DNA of 64,000 nt from Enterobacter sp. R4-368 (GCF_000410515.1 NC_021500.1:3286001-3350000); one strand, 5' to 3'; shown: positions 25,117 to 35,510, counted from the first letter of the stretch. Made by a program: numbers and translations. The notes: a model not told the origin generated them from the letters alone.

Positions 25117-28100
25117 GTGAGCAGCAAAGTTGAGCAACTGAAGCAGCAGTTAAGCAAAAGAATTCTGGTTCTGGATGGGGGCATGGGCACCATGATCCAG
25201 AGCTATCGTCTGAGTGAGCAGGATTTTCGCGGCGAGCGTTTCGCCGACTGGCCCTGCGATCTTAAAGGTAACAACGACTTGCTGGTGCTCAGCAAGCCGG
25301 AGGTGATAAGCGCGATCCATGACGCCTACTTTGCGGCGGGCGCGGATATCATCGAAACCAACACTTTTAACTCAACGACAATCGCCATGGCGGATTACCA
25401 GATGGAATCCCTGTCGGCGGAAATCAACTTCGCTGCTGCCAAACTGGCGCGTGCCAGCGCCGACAAATGGACGGCGCAAACGCCGGATAAACCGCGTTAT
25501 GTCGCGGGTGTGCTCGGCCCGACTAACCGCACTGCCTCAATCTCACCGGACGTTAACGACCCGGCGTTTCGCAATATCACTTTCGATCAACTGGTCACCG
25601 CTTATCGCGAATCCACCAAAGCGCTGGTGGAAGGGGGATCGGATCTGATCCTGATCGAAACCGTGTTCGATACGCTTAACGCCAAAGCGGCGATCTTTGC
25701 AGTAAAAGCGGAGTTTGACGCGCTGGGCGTTGAGCTGCCGATCATGATTTCCGGCACCATTACCGACGCCTCCGGGCGTACGCTCTCCGGCCAGACCACC
25801 GAAGCGTTTTACAACTCTCTGCGCCACGCCGATGCGCTCACCTTCGGCCTGAACTGCGCGCTGGGGCCGGATGAACTGCGCCAGTATGTGCAGGAGCTTT
25901 CCCGTATCGCCGAATGCTATGTCACCGCGCACCCGAACGCCGGCCTGCCCAACGCCTTTGGTGAATATGATCTCGATGCCGACACCATGGCGGTGCAAAT
26001 CGGCGAGTGGGCGCAAGCCGGTTTTCTGAACATTGTCGGCGGCTGCTGCGGTACCACACCAGTGCATATCGCCGTCATGAGCCGCGCGGTCGAAGGCGTG
26101 CCGCCGCGTCAGCTACCGGAGGTGCCGGTTGCTTGCCGTCTTGCGGGTCTGGAGCCGCTCAACATTGGCGACGACAGCCTGTTTGTAAACGTTGGCGAAC
26201 GTACCAACGTCACCGGTTCCGCCAAATTTAAGCGCCTGATCAAAGAAGAGAAATACGCCGAAGCGCTGGACGTGGCCCGCCAGCAGGTGGAAAGCGGCGC
26301 GCAGATCATCGACATCAATATGGATGAAGGGATGCTCGACGCCGAAGCGGCGATGGTGCGTTTCCTCAACCTGATTGCCGGTGAGCCGGACATTGCCCGC
26401 GTGCCGATCATGATCGACTCCTCAAAATGGGAGGTGATCGAAAAAGGGCTGAAATGTATCCAGGGTAAGGGCATCGTTAACTCAATTTCGATGAAAGAGG
26501 GCGTTGAGCCATTTATTCACCACGCGAAGCTGGTGCGTCGTTATGGCGCCGCCGTGGTGGTAATGGCCTTTGACGAAATCGGTCAGGCGGATACACGTGC
26601 GCGGAAAATCGAAATTTGCCGTCGCGCCTATAAAATTCTGACCGAAGAGGTGGGTTTCCCGCCGGAAGACATTATCTTCGATCCGAACATCTTCGCCGTA
26701 GCAACGGGTATTGAAGAGCACAATAACTACGCGCAGGACTTTATCGGCGCGTGTGAAGATATCAAACGCGAACTGCCGCATGCGCTGATTTCTGGCGGTG
26801 TTTCCAACGTTTCGTTCTCGTTTCGCGGCAACGACCCGGTGCGTGAAGCGATCCACGCCGTGTTCCTTTATTACGCCATTCGTAACGGCATGGACATGGG
26901 CATCGTCAACGCCGGACAACTGGCGATTTACGATGATTTGCCTACCGAGCTGCGCGACGGCGTTGAGGATGTGATCCTTAACCGCCGCGATGATGCGACC
27001 GAGCGCATGCTGGATCTGGCGGAAAAATACCGCGGCAGCAAAGCCGCCGATGAAGGGGCGAACGCGCAGCAGGCGGAGTGGCGCAACTGGGATGTGAAAA
27101 AACGTCTCGAATATTCACTGGTAAAAGGCATCACCGAATTTATCGAGTTCGATACCGAAGAGGCGCGTCAGCAGGCCGCTCGCCCGATCGAGGTGATCGA
27201 AGGGCCGTTAATGGACGGCATGAACGTGGTGGGCGATCTGTTCGGCGAGGGCAAAATGTTCCTGCCGCAGGTGGTGAAATCCGCCCGCGTGATGAAACAG
27301 GCCGTGGCGTATCTGGAACCGTATATCGAAGCCAGCAAAGAGAAGGGCAGCAGCAACGGCAAAATGGTGATCGCCACTGTGAAAGGCGATGTCCACGACA
27401 TCGGCAAAAATATCGTGGGCGTCGTGCTGCAATGCAACAACTACGAAATTATCGACCTCGGCGTGATGGTGCCCGCCGATAAAATCCTGAAAACTGCCCG
27501 CGAAGAGAAGGCTGACCTGATTGGTCTTTCCGGATTGATTACGCCGTCGCTCGACGAAATGGTCAACGTGGCGAAAGAGATGGAACGCCAGGGGTTCACC
27601 ATTCCGCTGCTGATTGGCGGTGCGACCACATCGAAAGCGCACACGGCGGTGAAAATCGAACAGAACTACAGTGGGCCGACGGTGTATGTGCAAAACGCCT
27701 CGCGTACCGTAGGTGTGGTGTCTGCTCTGCTTTCGGATACGCAGCACGATGAGTTTGTTGCCCGTACCCGCAAAGAGTATGAAACCGTACGTATCCAGCA
27801 TGCGCGGAAAAAACCGCGTACGCCGCCAGTGACGTTGCAGGCCGCACGGGAGAACGATCTTGCGTTTGACTGGGAAAGTTATACTCCGCCGGTCGCGCAT
27901 CGCCTGGGCGTGCAGGAAGTTACTGCCAGCATCGAGACACTGCGCAATTACATCGACTGGACACCATTCTTTATGACCTGGTCGCTGGCCGGGAAATATC
28001 CGCGCATCCTTGAAGATGAGGTGGTGGGGGAAGAGGCGAAACGTCTATTTGCCGATGCCAACGAGATGCTCGATAAACTGAGCGCGGAAAAGCTGCTCAA

Positions 28101-28803
28101 CCCGCGCGGCGTGGTCGGGCTTTTCCCGGCTAATCGCGTTGGCGACGATGTCGAAATCTACCGCGACGAAACCCGCACGCAGGTACTGACAGTAGGTTGC
28201 CATCTGCGCCAGCAAACGGAAAAAGTCGGTTTTGCGAACTACTGCCTGGCGGATTTTGTCGCCCCCAAACAGAGCGGCAAAGCGGACTACATTGGCGCAT
28301 TCGCAGTGACGGGCGGTCTTGAAGAGGACGCGTTAGCACAAGCGTATGACGCCGCGCACGATGATTACAATAAAATCATGGTGAAAGCGGTGGCCGATCG
28401 CCTGGCGGAAGCCTTTGCGGAATACCTGCATGAGCGGGTGCGCAAAGTGTACTGGGGCTACGCGCCGAACGAAAACCTCAGCAACGATGAGTTGATCCGC
28501 GAAAATTATCAGGGCATTCGCCCGGCACCGGGCTATCCGGCTTGTCCGGAGCACACGGAAAAAGGCACCATCTGGCAGTTGCTGGACGTTGAAAAACATA
28601 CCGGGATGAAACTGACCGAATCCTACGCGATGTGGCCAGGGGCATCGGTTTCCGGCTGGTATTTCAGCCACCCGGACAGTAAATATTTCGCGGTAGCGCA
28701 AATTCAGCGTGACCAGGTAGAAGATTACGCGCGGCGTAAAGGCATGTCGGTGGCGGAAATTGAGCGCTGGCTGGCGTCTAATTTAGGTTACGACGCGGAT
28801 TAA
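25117..28803 (+). CDS. metH: MetH, cobalamin-dependent methionine synthase
   Basis: Transfers methyl from 5-methyltetrahydrofolate to homocysteine through methylcobalamin. GTG 25117 with GGGAG upstream gives 1228 aa (E. coli 1227). Modules in order: homocysteine domain (zinc cysteines in GLNCALGP and GGCCGTTP), pterin-binding domain ([19 protein letters not shown]), B12 cap and B12 domain ([11 protein letters not shown] supplies the cobalt-binding His), and the C-terminal AdoMet reactivation domain ([12 protein letters not shown]). An alternative TTG at 25102 is less likely. It runs opposite to the 24211-24873 gene. Confidence 0.97.
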   Translation: MSSKVEQLKQQLSKRILVLDGGMGTMIQSYRLSEQDFRGERFADWPCDLKGNNDLLVLSKPEVISAIHDAYFAAGADIIETNTFNSTTIAMADYQMESLSAEINFAAAKLARASADKWTAQTPDKPRYVAGVLGPTNRTASISPDVNDPAFRNITFDQLVTAYRESTKALVEGGSDLILIETVFDTLNAKAAIFAVKAEFDALGVELPIMISGTITDASGRTLSGQTTEAFYNSLRHADALTFGLNCALGPDELRQYVQELSRIAECYVTAHPNAGLPNAFGEYDLDADTMAVQIGEWAQAGFLNIVGGCCGTTPVHIAVMSRAVEGVPPRQLPEVPVACRLAGLEPLNIGDDSLFVNVGERTNVTGSAKFKRLIKEEKYAEALDVARQQVESGAQIIDINMDEGMLDAEAAMVRFLNLIAGEPDIARVPIMIDSSKWEVIEKGLKCIQGKGIVNSISMKEGVEPFIHHAKLVRRYGAAVVVMAFDEIGQADTRARKIEICRRAYKILTEEVGFPPEDIIFDPNIFAVATGIEEHNNYAQDFIGACEDIKRELPHALISGGVSNVSFSFRGNDPVREAIHAVFLYYAIRNGMDMGIVNAGQLAIYDDLPTELRDGVEDVILNRRDDATERMLDLAEKYRGSKAADEGANAQQAEWRNWDVKKRLEYSLVKGITEFIEFDTEEARQQAARPIEVIEGPLMDGMNVVGDLFGEGKMFLPQVVKSARVMKQAVAYLEPYIEASKEKGSSNGKMVIATVKGDVHDIGKNIVGVVLQCNNYEIIDLGVMVPADKILKTAREEKADLIGLSGLITPSLDEMVNVAKEMERQGFTIPLLIGGATTSKAHTAVKIEQNYSGPTVYVQNASRTVGVVSALLSDTQHDEFVARTRKEYETVRIQHARKKPRTPPVTLQAARENDLAFDWESYTPPVAHRLGVQEVTASIETLRNYIDWTPFFMTWSLAGKYPRILEDEVVGEEAKRLFADANEMLDKLSAEKLLNPRGVVGLFPANRVGDDVEIYRDETRTQVLTVGCHLRQQTEKVGFANYCLADFVAPKQSGKADYIGAFAVTGGLEEDALAQAYDAAHDDYNKIMVKAVADRLAEAFAEYLHERVRKVYWGYAPNENLSNDELIRENYQGIRPAPGYPACPEHTEKGTIWQLLDVEKHTGMKLTESYAMWPGASVSGWYFSHPDSKYFAVAQIQRDQVEDYARRKGMSVAEIERWLASNLGYDAD

Positions 28804-28810
28804 TCACAAC

Positions 28811-28838
28811 AGGGCATTTTTTTAAATGCCCTGGTTTT
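28811..28838 (+). terminator. metH terminator
   Basis: AGGGCATTT (28811-28819), TTTT loop, AAATGCCCT (28824-28832), then GG and five Ts. Confidence 0.88.
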
Positions 28839-29032
28839 TCACCATTTCATTTTCGCGAAACTATCGTGAAGCAAACATAATACAGATTGAAACTAAGAAC
28901 ATTCTTAAAAATGGATATTTTCTTAGACCCTTCTTCCCCTTCATGCGTATGATGGAGGCGGACTACACGGCAAGATTGCTTCCTCTTTTGCGGTTCATTT
29001 AATTGTCATAAATTTAACTTAGGTATTATGAA

Positions 29033-29842
29033 ATGGATATTTATGATATAAGAAAAAGAAATCTTTTGCCGAAGGATTACGAGAATATCCTGGCGCCAGA
29101 TATCGCGAAGAATATTATTAAAAAGGAATATTTCATCGAGAATAGCCCGAATAATATTTTGGGCAGTATCGATGGTTATACGATTAAGCGGCATCACGGT
29201 TTTAAATATGGTTTACCGCACGACCCGCTTGGTCATCAAAAAGAAAAACATATTGATAGCCTGGTGGATAAAGGCGTGGTGGTGGTTGTGCGCCCGAATG
29301 TCAGCACGCGTAACCGCTTCTATTACCCGTTCTTTATCGCGGAAAACGCCGAACTGTTTTGCGTCCAAGACTTGTCGTTTAACGCGGTGTTTATCAGAAC
29401 CATTTTGAACGGATTTAAAGACAGTGTGGCGATGCATGGTCGACCCGCCCCGACCCGAAGTACCTTTGTACCGGTGACCCCGGAGTTTGGCCCAGGTTAC
29501 TGGAAAACCAGCGAAACAGACTTCCACGGCGTCAAAAATGCCGCAGTAATGATGCTCAACCAGGCGACCAGTATGGGCGATCAAGGGCGCGTATTTGGCT
29601 CCGACGGTAAAGATTATATGAACACCTCGCGAGACAAAATTCAGCTATGGACACCAATACCGGAGAGCGTCTCGTCGGATACCCGAGAAATCCTCTATAA
29701 TCGCTCGGTGATCCGGCATTATGGTGAAAAGCGTACCGTTTATCAGAAATACCTTGAGGGTGATGATGCTTGGGCGCAATCGGGGAAATCATGGCAATGG
29801 ATTCCAGGCGTAAGGGATGAAGATTATGAATTTAAGAAATAA
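29033..29842 (+). CDS. unrecognised 269-aa protein, first gene of a two-gene cassette
   Basis: No family recognised. The protein starts MDIYDIRKRNLLPKDYENIL and is soluble, without signal peptide or membrane helix; it is rich in aromatic and charged residues (HHGFKYGLPHDPLGHQKEKH, TPEFGPGYWKTSETDFHG, SGKSWQWIPGVRDEDYEFKK). The first ~60 codons and the upstream 200 bp are clearly AT-rich compared with the surroundings, while the rest is nearer the local composition, which suggests transfer or mosaic origin. It overlaps the next gene, a small membrane protein, implying coupled translation. A toxin/immunity or effector/partner pair is one possible reading, not demonstrated. Confidence 0.7.
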   Translation: MDIYDIRKRNLLPKDYENILAPDIAKNIIKKEYFIENSPNNILGSIDGYTIKRHHGFKYGLPHDPLGHQKEKHIDSLVDKGVVVVVRPNVSTRNRFYYPFFIAENAELFCVQDLSFNAVFIRTILNGFKDSVAMHGRPAPTRSTFVPVTPEFGPGYWKTSETDFHGVKNAAVMMLNQATSMGDQGRVFGSDGKDYMNTSRDKIQLWTPIPESVSSDTREILYNRSVIRHYGEKRTVYQKYLEGDDAWAQSGKSWQWIPGVRDEDYEFKK

Positions 29843-30293
29843 GATTTTTGCTTTTTGGGGTATTATGGACGTGCTGGCACTGGCCAGTTATTTGTTTTTT
29901 TCGCTGCAAGGCGGTAACGTTCCTTTTTATTCAGACATTAGCGGTTTTTATATCAATTATTCACAGTTAGGTGTGAATGGATTGATGGGCGTAATTATCC
30001 AGGCGATGTTCTTTATTAATATCGCGCTGATTATTTCGCTGGTTTTTTCTGCCTGGTCTTTTTTTGTTAAAAAAGACATCCAGACTATTTTCTTTATCAT
30101 GCAGGAAATAGCCCGCGTGTTGTCGCTAAAATGCTCAGTGGCGTTGATTCCACTGTTTATGCATTTTGCCGGTTTTACCGCTGCGTGGGGGGCGATTTTG
30201 CTGTTTGTCCTCTCGGAAGTGCTCAAAATTGCTTCGGTTGTGTGGGCTAAACGCCAGGGCAACCCACAAACGGCGCCTGCCGTTTCCCGCTAA
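29826..30293 (+). CDS. unrecognised 155-aa integral membrane protein, second gene of the cassette
   Basis: About four hydrophobic segments: residues ~7-28 (IFAFWGIMDVLALASYLFF), ~55-80 (around IIQAMFFINIALIISLVF), ~92-112 and ~116-138, with a short basic C-terminus. I do not recognise the family. ATG 29826 lies inside the end of the preceding gene (17-bp overlap) behind AAGGGA; an in-frame ATG at 29817 is also possible. The overlap implies the two products are made together. It could be an immunity protein or membrane partner; this is inference from arrangement only. Confidence 0.7.
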   Translation: MNLRNKIFAFWGIMDVLALASYLFFSLQGGNVPFYSDISGFYINYSQLGVNGLMGVIIQAMFFINIALIISLVFSAWSFFVKKDIQTIFFIMQEIARVLSLKCSVALIPLFMHFAGFTAAWGAILLFVLSEVLKIASVVWAKRQGNPQTAPAVSR

Positions 30294-30310
30294 CCGATAA
30301 ACCCTCGCTT

Positions 30311-30327
30311 CTGTCACAAAACCGTCA
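30311..30327 (+). promoter_or_regulatory. possible Pho box upstream of yjbB
   Basis: CTGTCAC-AAAA-CCGTCAT is two near-copies of CTGTCAT spaced by four bases, the pattern of a PhoB half-site pair. It lies ~150 bp before yjbB, whose product moves phosphate. Confidence 0.5.
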
Positions 30328-30464
30328 TTTTTGTTTACAACTCTCAGGGGGCTTAACCGGCACCCTGCGCTTTTCTTCGCATTGACGCCTTATACTTACT
30401 TCATAATGTTGACGTTATCTTCCCGGTAACGAGCAACGCATAACGATAAGGAGAACCTGATTCT

Positions 30465-32096
30465 GTGCTGACTTTGCTTCATCTGCTTTCTGCCGTGGCT
30501 CTGCTGGTGTGGGGCACACATATTGTACGTACCGGTGTGATGCGCGTTTTTGGCGCCCGTTTGCGTACCGTTCTTAGCCGTAGCGTCGAAAGGAAACCGC
30601 TCGCCTTCTGCGCGGGTATCGGCGTGACTGCGCTGGTGCAGAGCAGTAACGCCACCACCATGCTGGTGACCTCGTTTGTCGCCCAGGATTTAGTGGCGCT
30701 TACCCCGGCGCTGGTGATTGTGCTGGGCGCAGATGTCGGGACAGCACTGATGGCGCGCATCTTGACGTTCGATCTCTCCTGGTTATCACCGCTGTTGATT
30801 TTTCTTGGCGTCATTTTCTTCCTCGGGCGTAAACAGACGCGCGAAGGCCAGCTTGGGCGCGTCAGCATCGGCCTTGGGTTGATTCTTCTGGCGCTGGAGC
30901 TGATTGTGCAGGCGGTTACGCCGATCACCCAGGCCAATGGCGTGCAGGTGATTTTCGCCTCGCTGACCGGCGATATTATGCTTGATGCGTTGATTGGCGC
31001 GGTGTTCGCCATTATCAGTTACTCCAGCCTGGCGGCGGTGCTGCTGACAGCAACGCTGGTGACCGCGGGGATTATCTCTTTCCCGGTGGCGCTATGTCTG
31101 GTGATTGGTGCCAACCTCGGTTCCGGCCTGCTGGCGATGCTCAATAACAGCGCCGCTAACGCTGCCGCCCGTCGCGTGGCGCTTGGCAGTTTGCTGTTCA
31201 AGCTGGTGGGCAGCCTGATTATCCTGCCGTTTGTGCATGTGCTTGCCACGTCAATGCAGAAACTTCCCTTGCCGGAAGCGGAACTGGTTATCTATTTCCA
31301 TGTGTTCTACAACCTGATCCGCTGCCTGGCGATGGTACCTTTCGCCGGGCCAATGGCGCAGTTTTGTAAGCGGATCATTCGTGAAGAGCCAGAGCTGGAT
31401 ACACGCCTTAAGCCAAAGCACCTCGACAGTTCCGCACTCGATACGCCAACGCTGGCGCTGGCCAATGCTGCGCGGGAAACCTTGCGCATGGGCGATGCGA
31501 TGGAGTTGATGCTCGAAGGGTTGCATAAAATCATGCACGGTCAGCCTCGTCAGGAGAAGGAGCTGCGCAAGCAAGCCGATGACATCAACGTGCTGTACAC
31601 CGCAATTAAGCTCTATCTGGCTCGTATGCCGAAAGAGGAGCTGGCGGAAGAGGAGTCGAAACGCTGGGCGGAGATTATCGAGATGTCGCTGAACCTTGAG
31701 CAGGCCTCCGATATTGTCGAGCGCATGGGCAGCGAAATCGCCGACAAATCGCTGGCGGCGCGGCGCGCTTTCTCTGTTGAAGGCTTGCAGGAACTTGATG
31801 CGCTGCATGAACGGCTGGTGGGAAATCTGAAGCTGGCGATGTCGGTATTTTTCTCCAGTGACGTGACCAGCGCCCGGCGTTTACGTCGCAGCAAACACCG
31901 TTTTCGCATTATGAACCGCCGTTATTCGCATGCGCACGTTGACCGCCTGCATCAACAAAACGTGCAAAGTATTGAAACCAGCTCGCTGCACCTCGGTTTG
32001 CTGGGCGACATGAAACGTCTTAACTCCCTGTTCTGCTCGGTAGCCTACAGCGTGCTGGAGCAGCCGGATGAAGACGACGAGCGCGACGACGCTTAA
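30465..32096 (+). CDS. yjbB: YjbB, Na/Pi-cotransporter family phosphate exporter
   Basis: Inner-membrane protein, reported in E. coli to export phosphate. GTG 30465 behind AAGGAG gives 543 aa, the E. coli length. The N-terminal ~310 residues carry the two inverted Na/Pi repeats with the QSSNATTMLVTSF (~60-72) and SYSSLAAVLLTATL (~184-197) motifs, and the C-terminal ~200 residues form a helical PhoU-like domain. The possible Pho box at 30311-30327 would tie expression to phosphate supply. Confidence 0.94.
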   Translation: MLTLLHLLSAVALLVWGTHIVRTGVMRVFGARLRTVLSRSVERKPLAFCAGIGVTALVQSSNATTMLVTSFVAQDLVALTPALVIVLGADVGTALMARILTFDLSWLSPLLIFLGVIFFLGRKQTREGQLGRVSIGLGLILLALELIVQAVTPITQANGVQVIFASLTGDIMLDALIGAVFAIISYSSLAAVLLTATLVTAGIISFPVALCLVIGANLGSGLLAMLNNSAANAAARRVALGSLLFKLVGSLIILPFVHVLATSMQKLPLPEAELVIYFHVFYNLIRCLAMVPFAGPMAQFCKRIIREEPELDTRLKPKHLDSSALDTPTLALANAARETLRMGDAMELMLEGLHKIMHGQPRQEKELRKQADDINVLYTAIKLYLARMPKEELAEEESKRWAEIIEMSLNLEQASDIVERMGSEIADKSLAARRAFSVEGLQELDALHERLVGNLKLAMSVFFSSDVTSARRLRRSKHRFRIMNRRYSHAHVDRLHQQNVQSIETSSLHLGLLGDMKRLNSLFCSVAYSVLEQPDEDDERDDA

Positions 32097-32100
32097 CCCG

Positions 32101-32122
32101 TACCGTGCCTGCGGGCACGGTA
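32101..32122 (+). terminator. hairpin after yjbB
   Basis: TACCGTGCC, TGCG loop, GGCACGGTA: a perfect 9-bp stem immediately after the yjbB stop. No strong T-run follows, so termination is uncertain. Confidence 0.5.
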
Positions 32123-32233
32123 GCTAAAACCCACACTTTTACTGCGTAACTGCACAAATTTGATTTGGCGCGGCGAAAATCCGGTTTTCTCTCCCGGCGA
32201 AGCCAGTTATATTCCGCTTTTACAGGAGAATTT

Positions 32234-33097
32234 ATGCTGCCAACCCAATCAACACGTTTAAACAAATACATCAGCGAAAGCGGGATTTGCTCACGCCGCG
32301 AGGCTGACCGTTATATTGAGCAAGGCAATGTCTTTATTAATGGCAAACGCGCCGGGATCGGCGATCAGGTGGTTGCCGGAGACGTTGTGAAAGTGAACGG
32401 TCAACTTATCGAGCCGAGAAACGACGAAGATCTGGTGTTTATCGCGTTGAATAAACCCGTTGGTATTGTCAGTACCACCGAAGATGGCGAAAAAGACAAT
32501 ATTGTTGATTTCGTTAATCACAGCAGCCGTATCTTCCCCATCGGCCGTCTGGACAAAGATTCGCAGGGACTGATTTTCCTCACTAATCATGGCGATTTAG
32601 TGAACAAAATCCTGCGCGCCGGTAACGATCACGAGAAAGAGTATCTGGTGACCGTCAATAAGCCCGTCACTGACGAATTTGTGCAGGGTATGAGCGCGGG
32701 CGTGCCGATCCTCGGCACCAAAACCAAAAAGTGCAAGGTAAAAAGGGAAGCGCCATTTACCTTCCGCATTACGCTGGTTCAGGGGCTGAACCGCCAAATC
32801 CGCCGCATGTGTGAATACTTTGGTTATGAAGTCACCAAACTTGAACGCACGCGTATTATGAACGTCAGTCTCACTGGCTTGCCGCCGGGGGAGTGGCGTG
32901 ATCTGACCGACGACGAGCTGATTGCGCTGTTTAAGCTGATTGAGAACTCATCGTCAGAAGCGAAGCCGAAAGCAAAAGCGAAACCGCAGGCAGCGAAAAA
33001 GCCCGCAGTAAAAGTGGCGAAGCCCGAAGAGAAAAACCGGGCGAAACCGGCGGGGAAACGCTTTACCCAGCCGGGCAGGAAAAAGAAAGGGCGCTAG
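32234..33097 (+). CDS. rluF: RluF, 23S rRNA pseudouridine(2604) synthase
   Basis: Makes pseudouridine at position 2604 of 23S rRNA and is reported to act also on tRNA-Tyr. ATG 32234 with ACAGGAGAA upstream gives 287 aa (E. coli 290). An N-terminal S4 domain ([20 protein letters not shown]) is followed by the RsuA/RluB-type catalytic domain, with the Asp in [12 protein letters not shown] (~residue 107), and a Lys/Ala/Pro-rich basic tail ending GRKKKGR. yjbD converges on it with no gap. Confidence 0.95.
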   Translation: MLPTQSTRLNKYISESGICSRREADRYIEQGNVFINGKRAGIGDQVVAGDVVKVNGQLIEPRNDEDLVFIALNKPVGIVSTTEDGEKDNIVDFVNHSSRIFPIGRLDKDSQGLIFLTNHGDLVNKILRAGNDHEKEYLVTVNKPVTDEFVQGMSAGVPILGTKTKKCKVKREAPFTFRITLVQGLNRQIRRMCEYFGYEVTKLERTRIMNVSLTGLPPGEWRDLTDDELIALFKLIENSSSEAKPKAKAKPQAAKKPAVKVAKPEEKNRAKPAGKRFTQPGRKKKGR

Positions 33098-33370
33098 TTA
33101 GCGCTTGCCGCGCGTTGAGGTGTTTGCCGACCAGGAAAATGTGGCATTCTCATCCGGTTTATAAGCCTGCTGTTTCTTCATCTGGCGGGCTTTTTTCGCT
33201 GCCGCTTCGCGCTGCGCCATCAGTTTATCGATGTACTCCTTCTTCACATGATTAGCTTCAGCGTTGCTGAGCGGGCGTCCGTGCGCGATACGGGCGCGAT
33301 CCAGCAGCGTTTTCAGCTCCCGCTGTTCACTCTCCGTCATCTCTTTTTGCGTCAGTCTGGTCAGGGCCAT
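33098..33370 (-). CDS. yjbD: YjbD, DUF3811 protein
   Basis: 90-aa basic, mostly helical protein, MALTRLTQKEMTESEQRELK to SANTSTRGKR, same length as E. coli YjbD. Function unknown. It ends exactly where rluF ends on the other strand. The lysine- and arginine-rich centre suggests nucleic-acid contact, which is speculation. Confidence 0.9.
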   Translation of the reverse strand: MALTRLTQKEMTESEQRELKTLLDRARIAHGRPLSNAEANHVKKEYIDKLMAQREAAAKKARQMKKQQAYKPDENATFSWSANTSTRGKR

Positions 33371-33548
33371 AAAGCGTTCTCCTTGGGAAGTGCATCGAGT
33401 CTACGCGATGTAAAGGGGCATGTCTGCGTGGTGATGCATAAACCCCGGAAGGCGCTTCGCAGATTTGTTTTTGGGCGGGTGACTTTCCTGTACTGCCCTG
33501 TAGGGTGACGCACTTACGGTAAGAGGTTTAAGTCGGTAAATACGGCTA

Positions 33549-33607
33549 ATGTTTCCATCTTGTCAACACATTCAAGGGCAGTTATGATGTTTCCATAATG
33601 GAACGTG
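33549..33607 (+). promoter_or_regulatory. higBA promoter with paired operator-like repeats
   Basis: TTGTCA (33560-33565), 17-bp spacer and TATGAT (33583-33588) form a good sigma-70 promoter. The decamer ATGTTTCCAT occurs at 33549-33558 and 33587-33596, flanking the promoter, and the second copy continues into a TTCCAT/ATGGAA inverted repeat. This arrangement suits autorepression by HigA. Confidence 0.65.
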
Positions 33608-33617
33608 TGAGGGAGCG

Positions 33618-33929
33618 ATGCACGTTATATCAAGGAGGCCGTTCGATAACGCGGCTAAAGATTTTCCAAACCACACGCTTGCGCTGGACGCGGTTTACAA
33701 GATCCTGAAAAGCACTGTTTACCAGAATCCAGACGCGTTGCGAGTAGAGTTCCCAAGCCTGGACAAGATGAAATACAGGGATAAATGGTGGGTTATCAAT
33801 GTCGGTGGCAACCATTTGAGGGTGCTGTTTTTCGCAGACTTTGAATCAGCAAAAATATTTGTCAAACATATCGTGACCCATGCCGAGTGTGACAAATTGA
33901 TAAGACATTATCGGGAGACCAAAGAATGA
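33618..33929 (+). CDS. higB: HigB-type toxin, ribosome-dependent mRNA interferase
   Basis: 103-aa RelE-superfamily toxin resembling E. coli YgjN (HigB). Landmarks are FPSLDKMKYRDKWWVINVGGNHLRV and the C-terminal HIVTHAECDKLIRHY. HigB toxins cut mRNA on translating ribosomes. ATG 33618 follows GAGGGAG. The antitoxin gene overlaps by 4 bp (ATGA), and toxin-first order is the usual higBA layout. The catalytic region appears intact. Confidence 0.9.
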   Translation: MHVISRRPFDNAAKDFPNHTLALDAVYKILKSTVYQNPDALRVEFPSLDKMKYRDKWWVINVGGNHLRVLFFADFESAKIFVKHIVTHAECDKLIRHYRETKE

Positions 33930-34360
33930 TTGAGGATGCGATCAAGGCCGCTGACGAGCTGGTGAAACAGGTGCCTTTTTTGGGAAATAACCCCGGCAAA
34001 GAGGAGTATGAGCAAGCGCTGGAGATGGTTGAACGGTTGCTCATGCATGCGCCGGATAGCTCACTGGCCGCGCTGCTTACCGCAAAAATAGAGCACTATG
34101 AAAATAACGACCCGGAGCTGGCGGCGTTTAACGCGCGTATCGCGGCACTGCCACGCGGTGTTGCCGCTTTACGGGTTTTGATGGATCAGCACGGATTAAA
34201 TCAGTCTTCGTTTCGGGATGAAATCGGCCAGCGCTCCCTGGTGAGCCGTATTCTTAATGGCGAACGCAATCTGACTGTCGACCATATCCGAGCGCTGGCG
34301 AAACGCTTTAATGTGTCGACCGACGTGTTTATTGAGCCAGCCCATCACATCGCGGGGTGA
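33926..34360 (+). CDS. higA: HigA-type antitoxin, XRE-family repressor
   Basis: 144 aa, resembling E. coli YgjM/HigA. An N-terminal helical segment (YEQALEMVERLLMHAPDSSL) and an acidic linker precede a C-terminal Cro/C1-type helix-turn-helix (LMDQHGLNQSSFRDEIG, LVSRILNGERNLTVDHIRALA). It would neutralise HigB and repress the operon at the repeats around the promoter. Start ATG 33926 overlaps the higB stop. Confidence 0.9.
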   Translation: MIEDAIKAADELVKQVPFLGNNPGKEEYEQALEMVERLLMHAPDSSLAALLTAKIEHYENNDPELAAFNARIAALPRGVAALRVLMDQHGLNQSSFRDEIGQRSLVSRILNGERNLTVDHIRALAKRFNVSTDVFIEPAHHIAG

Positions 34361-34396
34361 GTGAAATGGCTGTGGCGGCAGCCATTTCTTGTAAAG

Positions 34397-35338
34397 TTAA
34401 CCCTCTTTCACCGCTTCCGTTTTACGCCCGTCGACCGGTTTGCCCGACCAGTAGCCTGCCAGCAGCGAACCGGAAAGGTTATGCCACACCGAGAACAGTG
34501 CGCCAGGCAGCGCGGCGAGCGGTGAGAAGTAGATTTTACCCAACGCCGCAGCGAGGCCGGAGTTCTGCATACCCACTTCAATCGCCAGCGTGCGGCAAGT
34601 GGATTCATCAAAGCCGAACAGACGACCGCCCCAGTAGCCACCGAGCAGACCAATGCTGTTGTGCAGGATCACCGCGACAATCACCACCAGGCCAACAGAG
34701 GCGATATAGTTCGCGGAACCGGCGACCACGGCGCTAATGATCGCCAGAATACAGACCATGGAAAACGCGGGCAGCCAGGGCTCCAGCGCGTTAACCACGC
34801 GCGGGAACAGGTGGTGCACAACTAGCCCCAACGCAATCGGGATCACCACAATCTGCAGGATGCTTAACAGCATGCCCATCACATCGACCTGAATATGCGC
34901 ATCGACATACAGACGCGTCAGCAGCGGCGTGGCGACAACACCCACCAGCGTAGAAACCGAAGAGATGGTGACCGACAGCGCGACATCACCTTTCGCCAGA
35001 TAAATCATCACGTTTGATGCCGTTCCACTGGCGACACTACCGACCAGTACCATCCCGGCGGAGAGATCCGGCGGCATCTTAAAAATCAGCGCCAGTAGCC
35101 ATGCCGCCAGCGGCATCACCAGGTAGTGCAGGAAAATACCGGCAGCAACCGGAGCCGGGCGTGACAGGACGCGTTTGAAGTCATCAATTTTTAAGTGCAC
35201 GCCCATGCCAAACATAATCAGCATCAGCAGCGTGGTAACCCACGGGCCAATGGCGATAAACGTTGGCGGGAAATAATAGGCGAATACCGAGAGCAGCAGC
35301 GCCCATAACGGGAACAGCCGCGTGAAAGTTGCGAGCAT
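34397..35338 (-). CDS. panS: PanS-like bile acid:sodium symporter family transporter
   Basis: 313 aa with nine or ten hydrophobic helices, of the BASS/SBF family. It resembles Salmonella PanS, which moves ketopantoate and pantoate. Landmarks are [30 protein letters not shown] and the [25 protein letters not shown] segment. The exact substrate here is inferred. It faces the higBA pair. Its ~190-bp upstream region carries a conspicuous hairpin. Confidence 0.8.
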   Translation of the reverse strand: MLATFTRLFPLWALLLSVFAYYFPPTFIAIGPWVTTLLMLIMFGMGVHLKIDDFKRVLSRPAPVAAGIFLHYLVMPLAAWLLALIFKMPPDLSAGMVLVGSVASGTASNVMIYLAKGDVALSVTISSVSTLVGVVATPLLTRLYVDAHIQVDVMGMLLSILQIVVIPIALGLVVHHLFPRVVNALEPWLPAFSMVCILAIISAVVAGSANYIASVGLVVIVAVILHNSIGLLGGYWGGRLFGFDESTCRTLAIEVGMQNSGLAAALGKIYFSPLAALPGALFSVWHNLSGSLLAGYWSGKPVDGRKTEAVKEG

Positions 35339-35399
35339 GTGGGGATTCCTTGCGATTGTTGTGTTGTGTTTTTATTACCCTTCACTCTTCAGGTGCGCT

Positions 35400-35510
35400 G
35401 GCGAAGCCAATAGCGTCCGTAATTTCTGCGCCGGTAACCCGGCAGTCTCACCCCGGGGATGAGCGCTGCTCGCAACGGTTCTGCAACCTGAATGAATGAG
35501 GGTATTTAAG
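35400..35510 (-). promoter_or_regulatory. structured leader upstream of panS
   Basis: On the reverse strand an imperfect hairpin, CTGCCGGGTTACCGGCGCAG, lies in the panS leader, preceded by a GC-rich stretch. A start-less frame of ~35 codons runs across it. No known riboswitch class was recognised. Confidence 0.3.
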
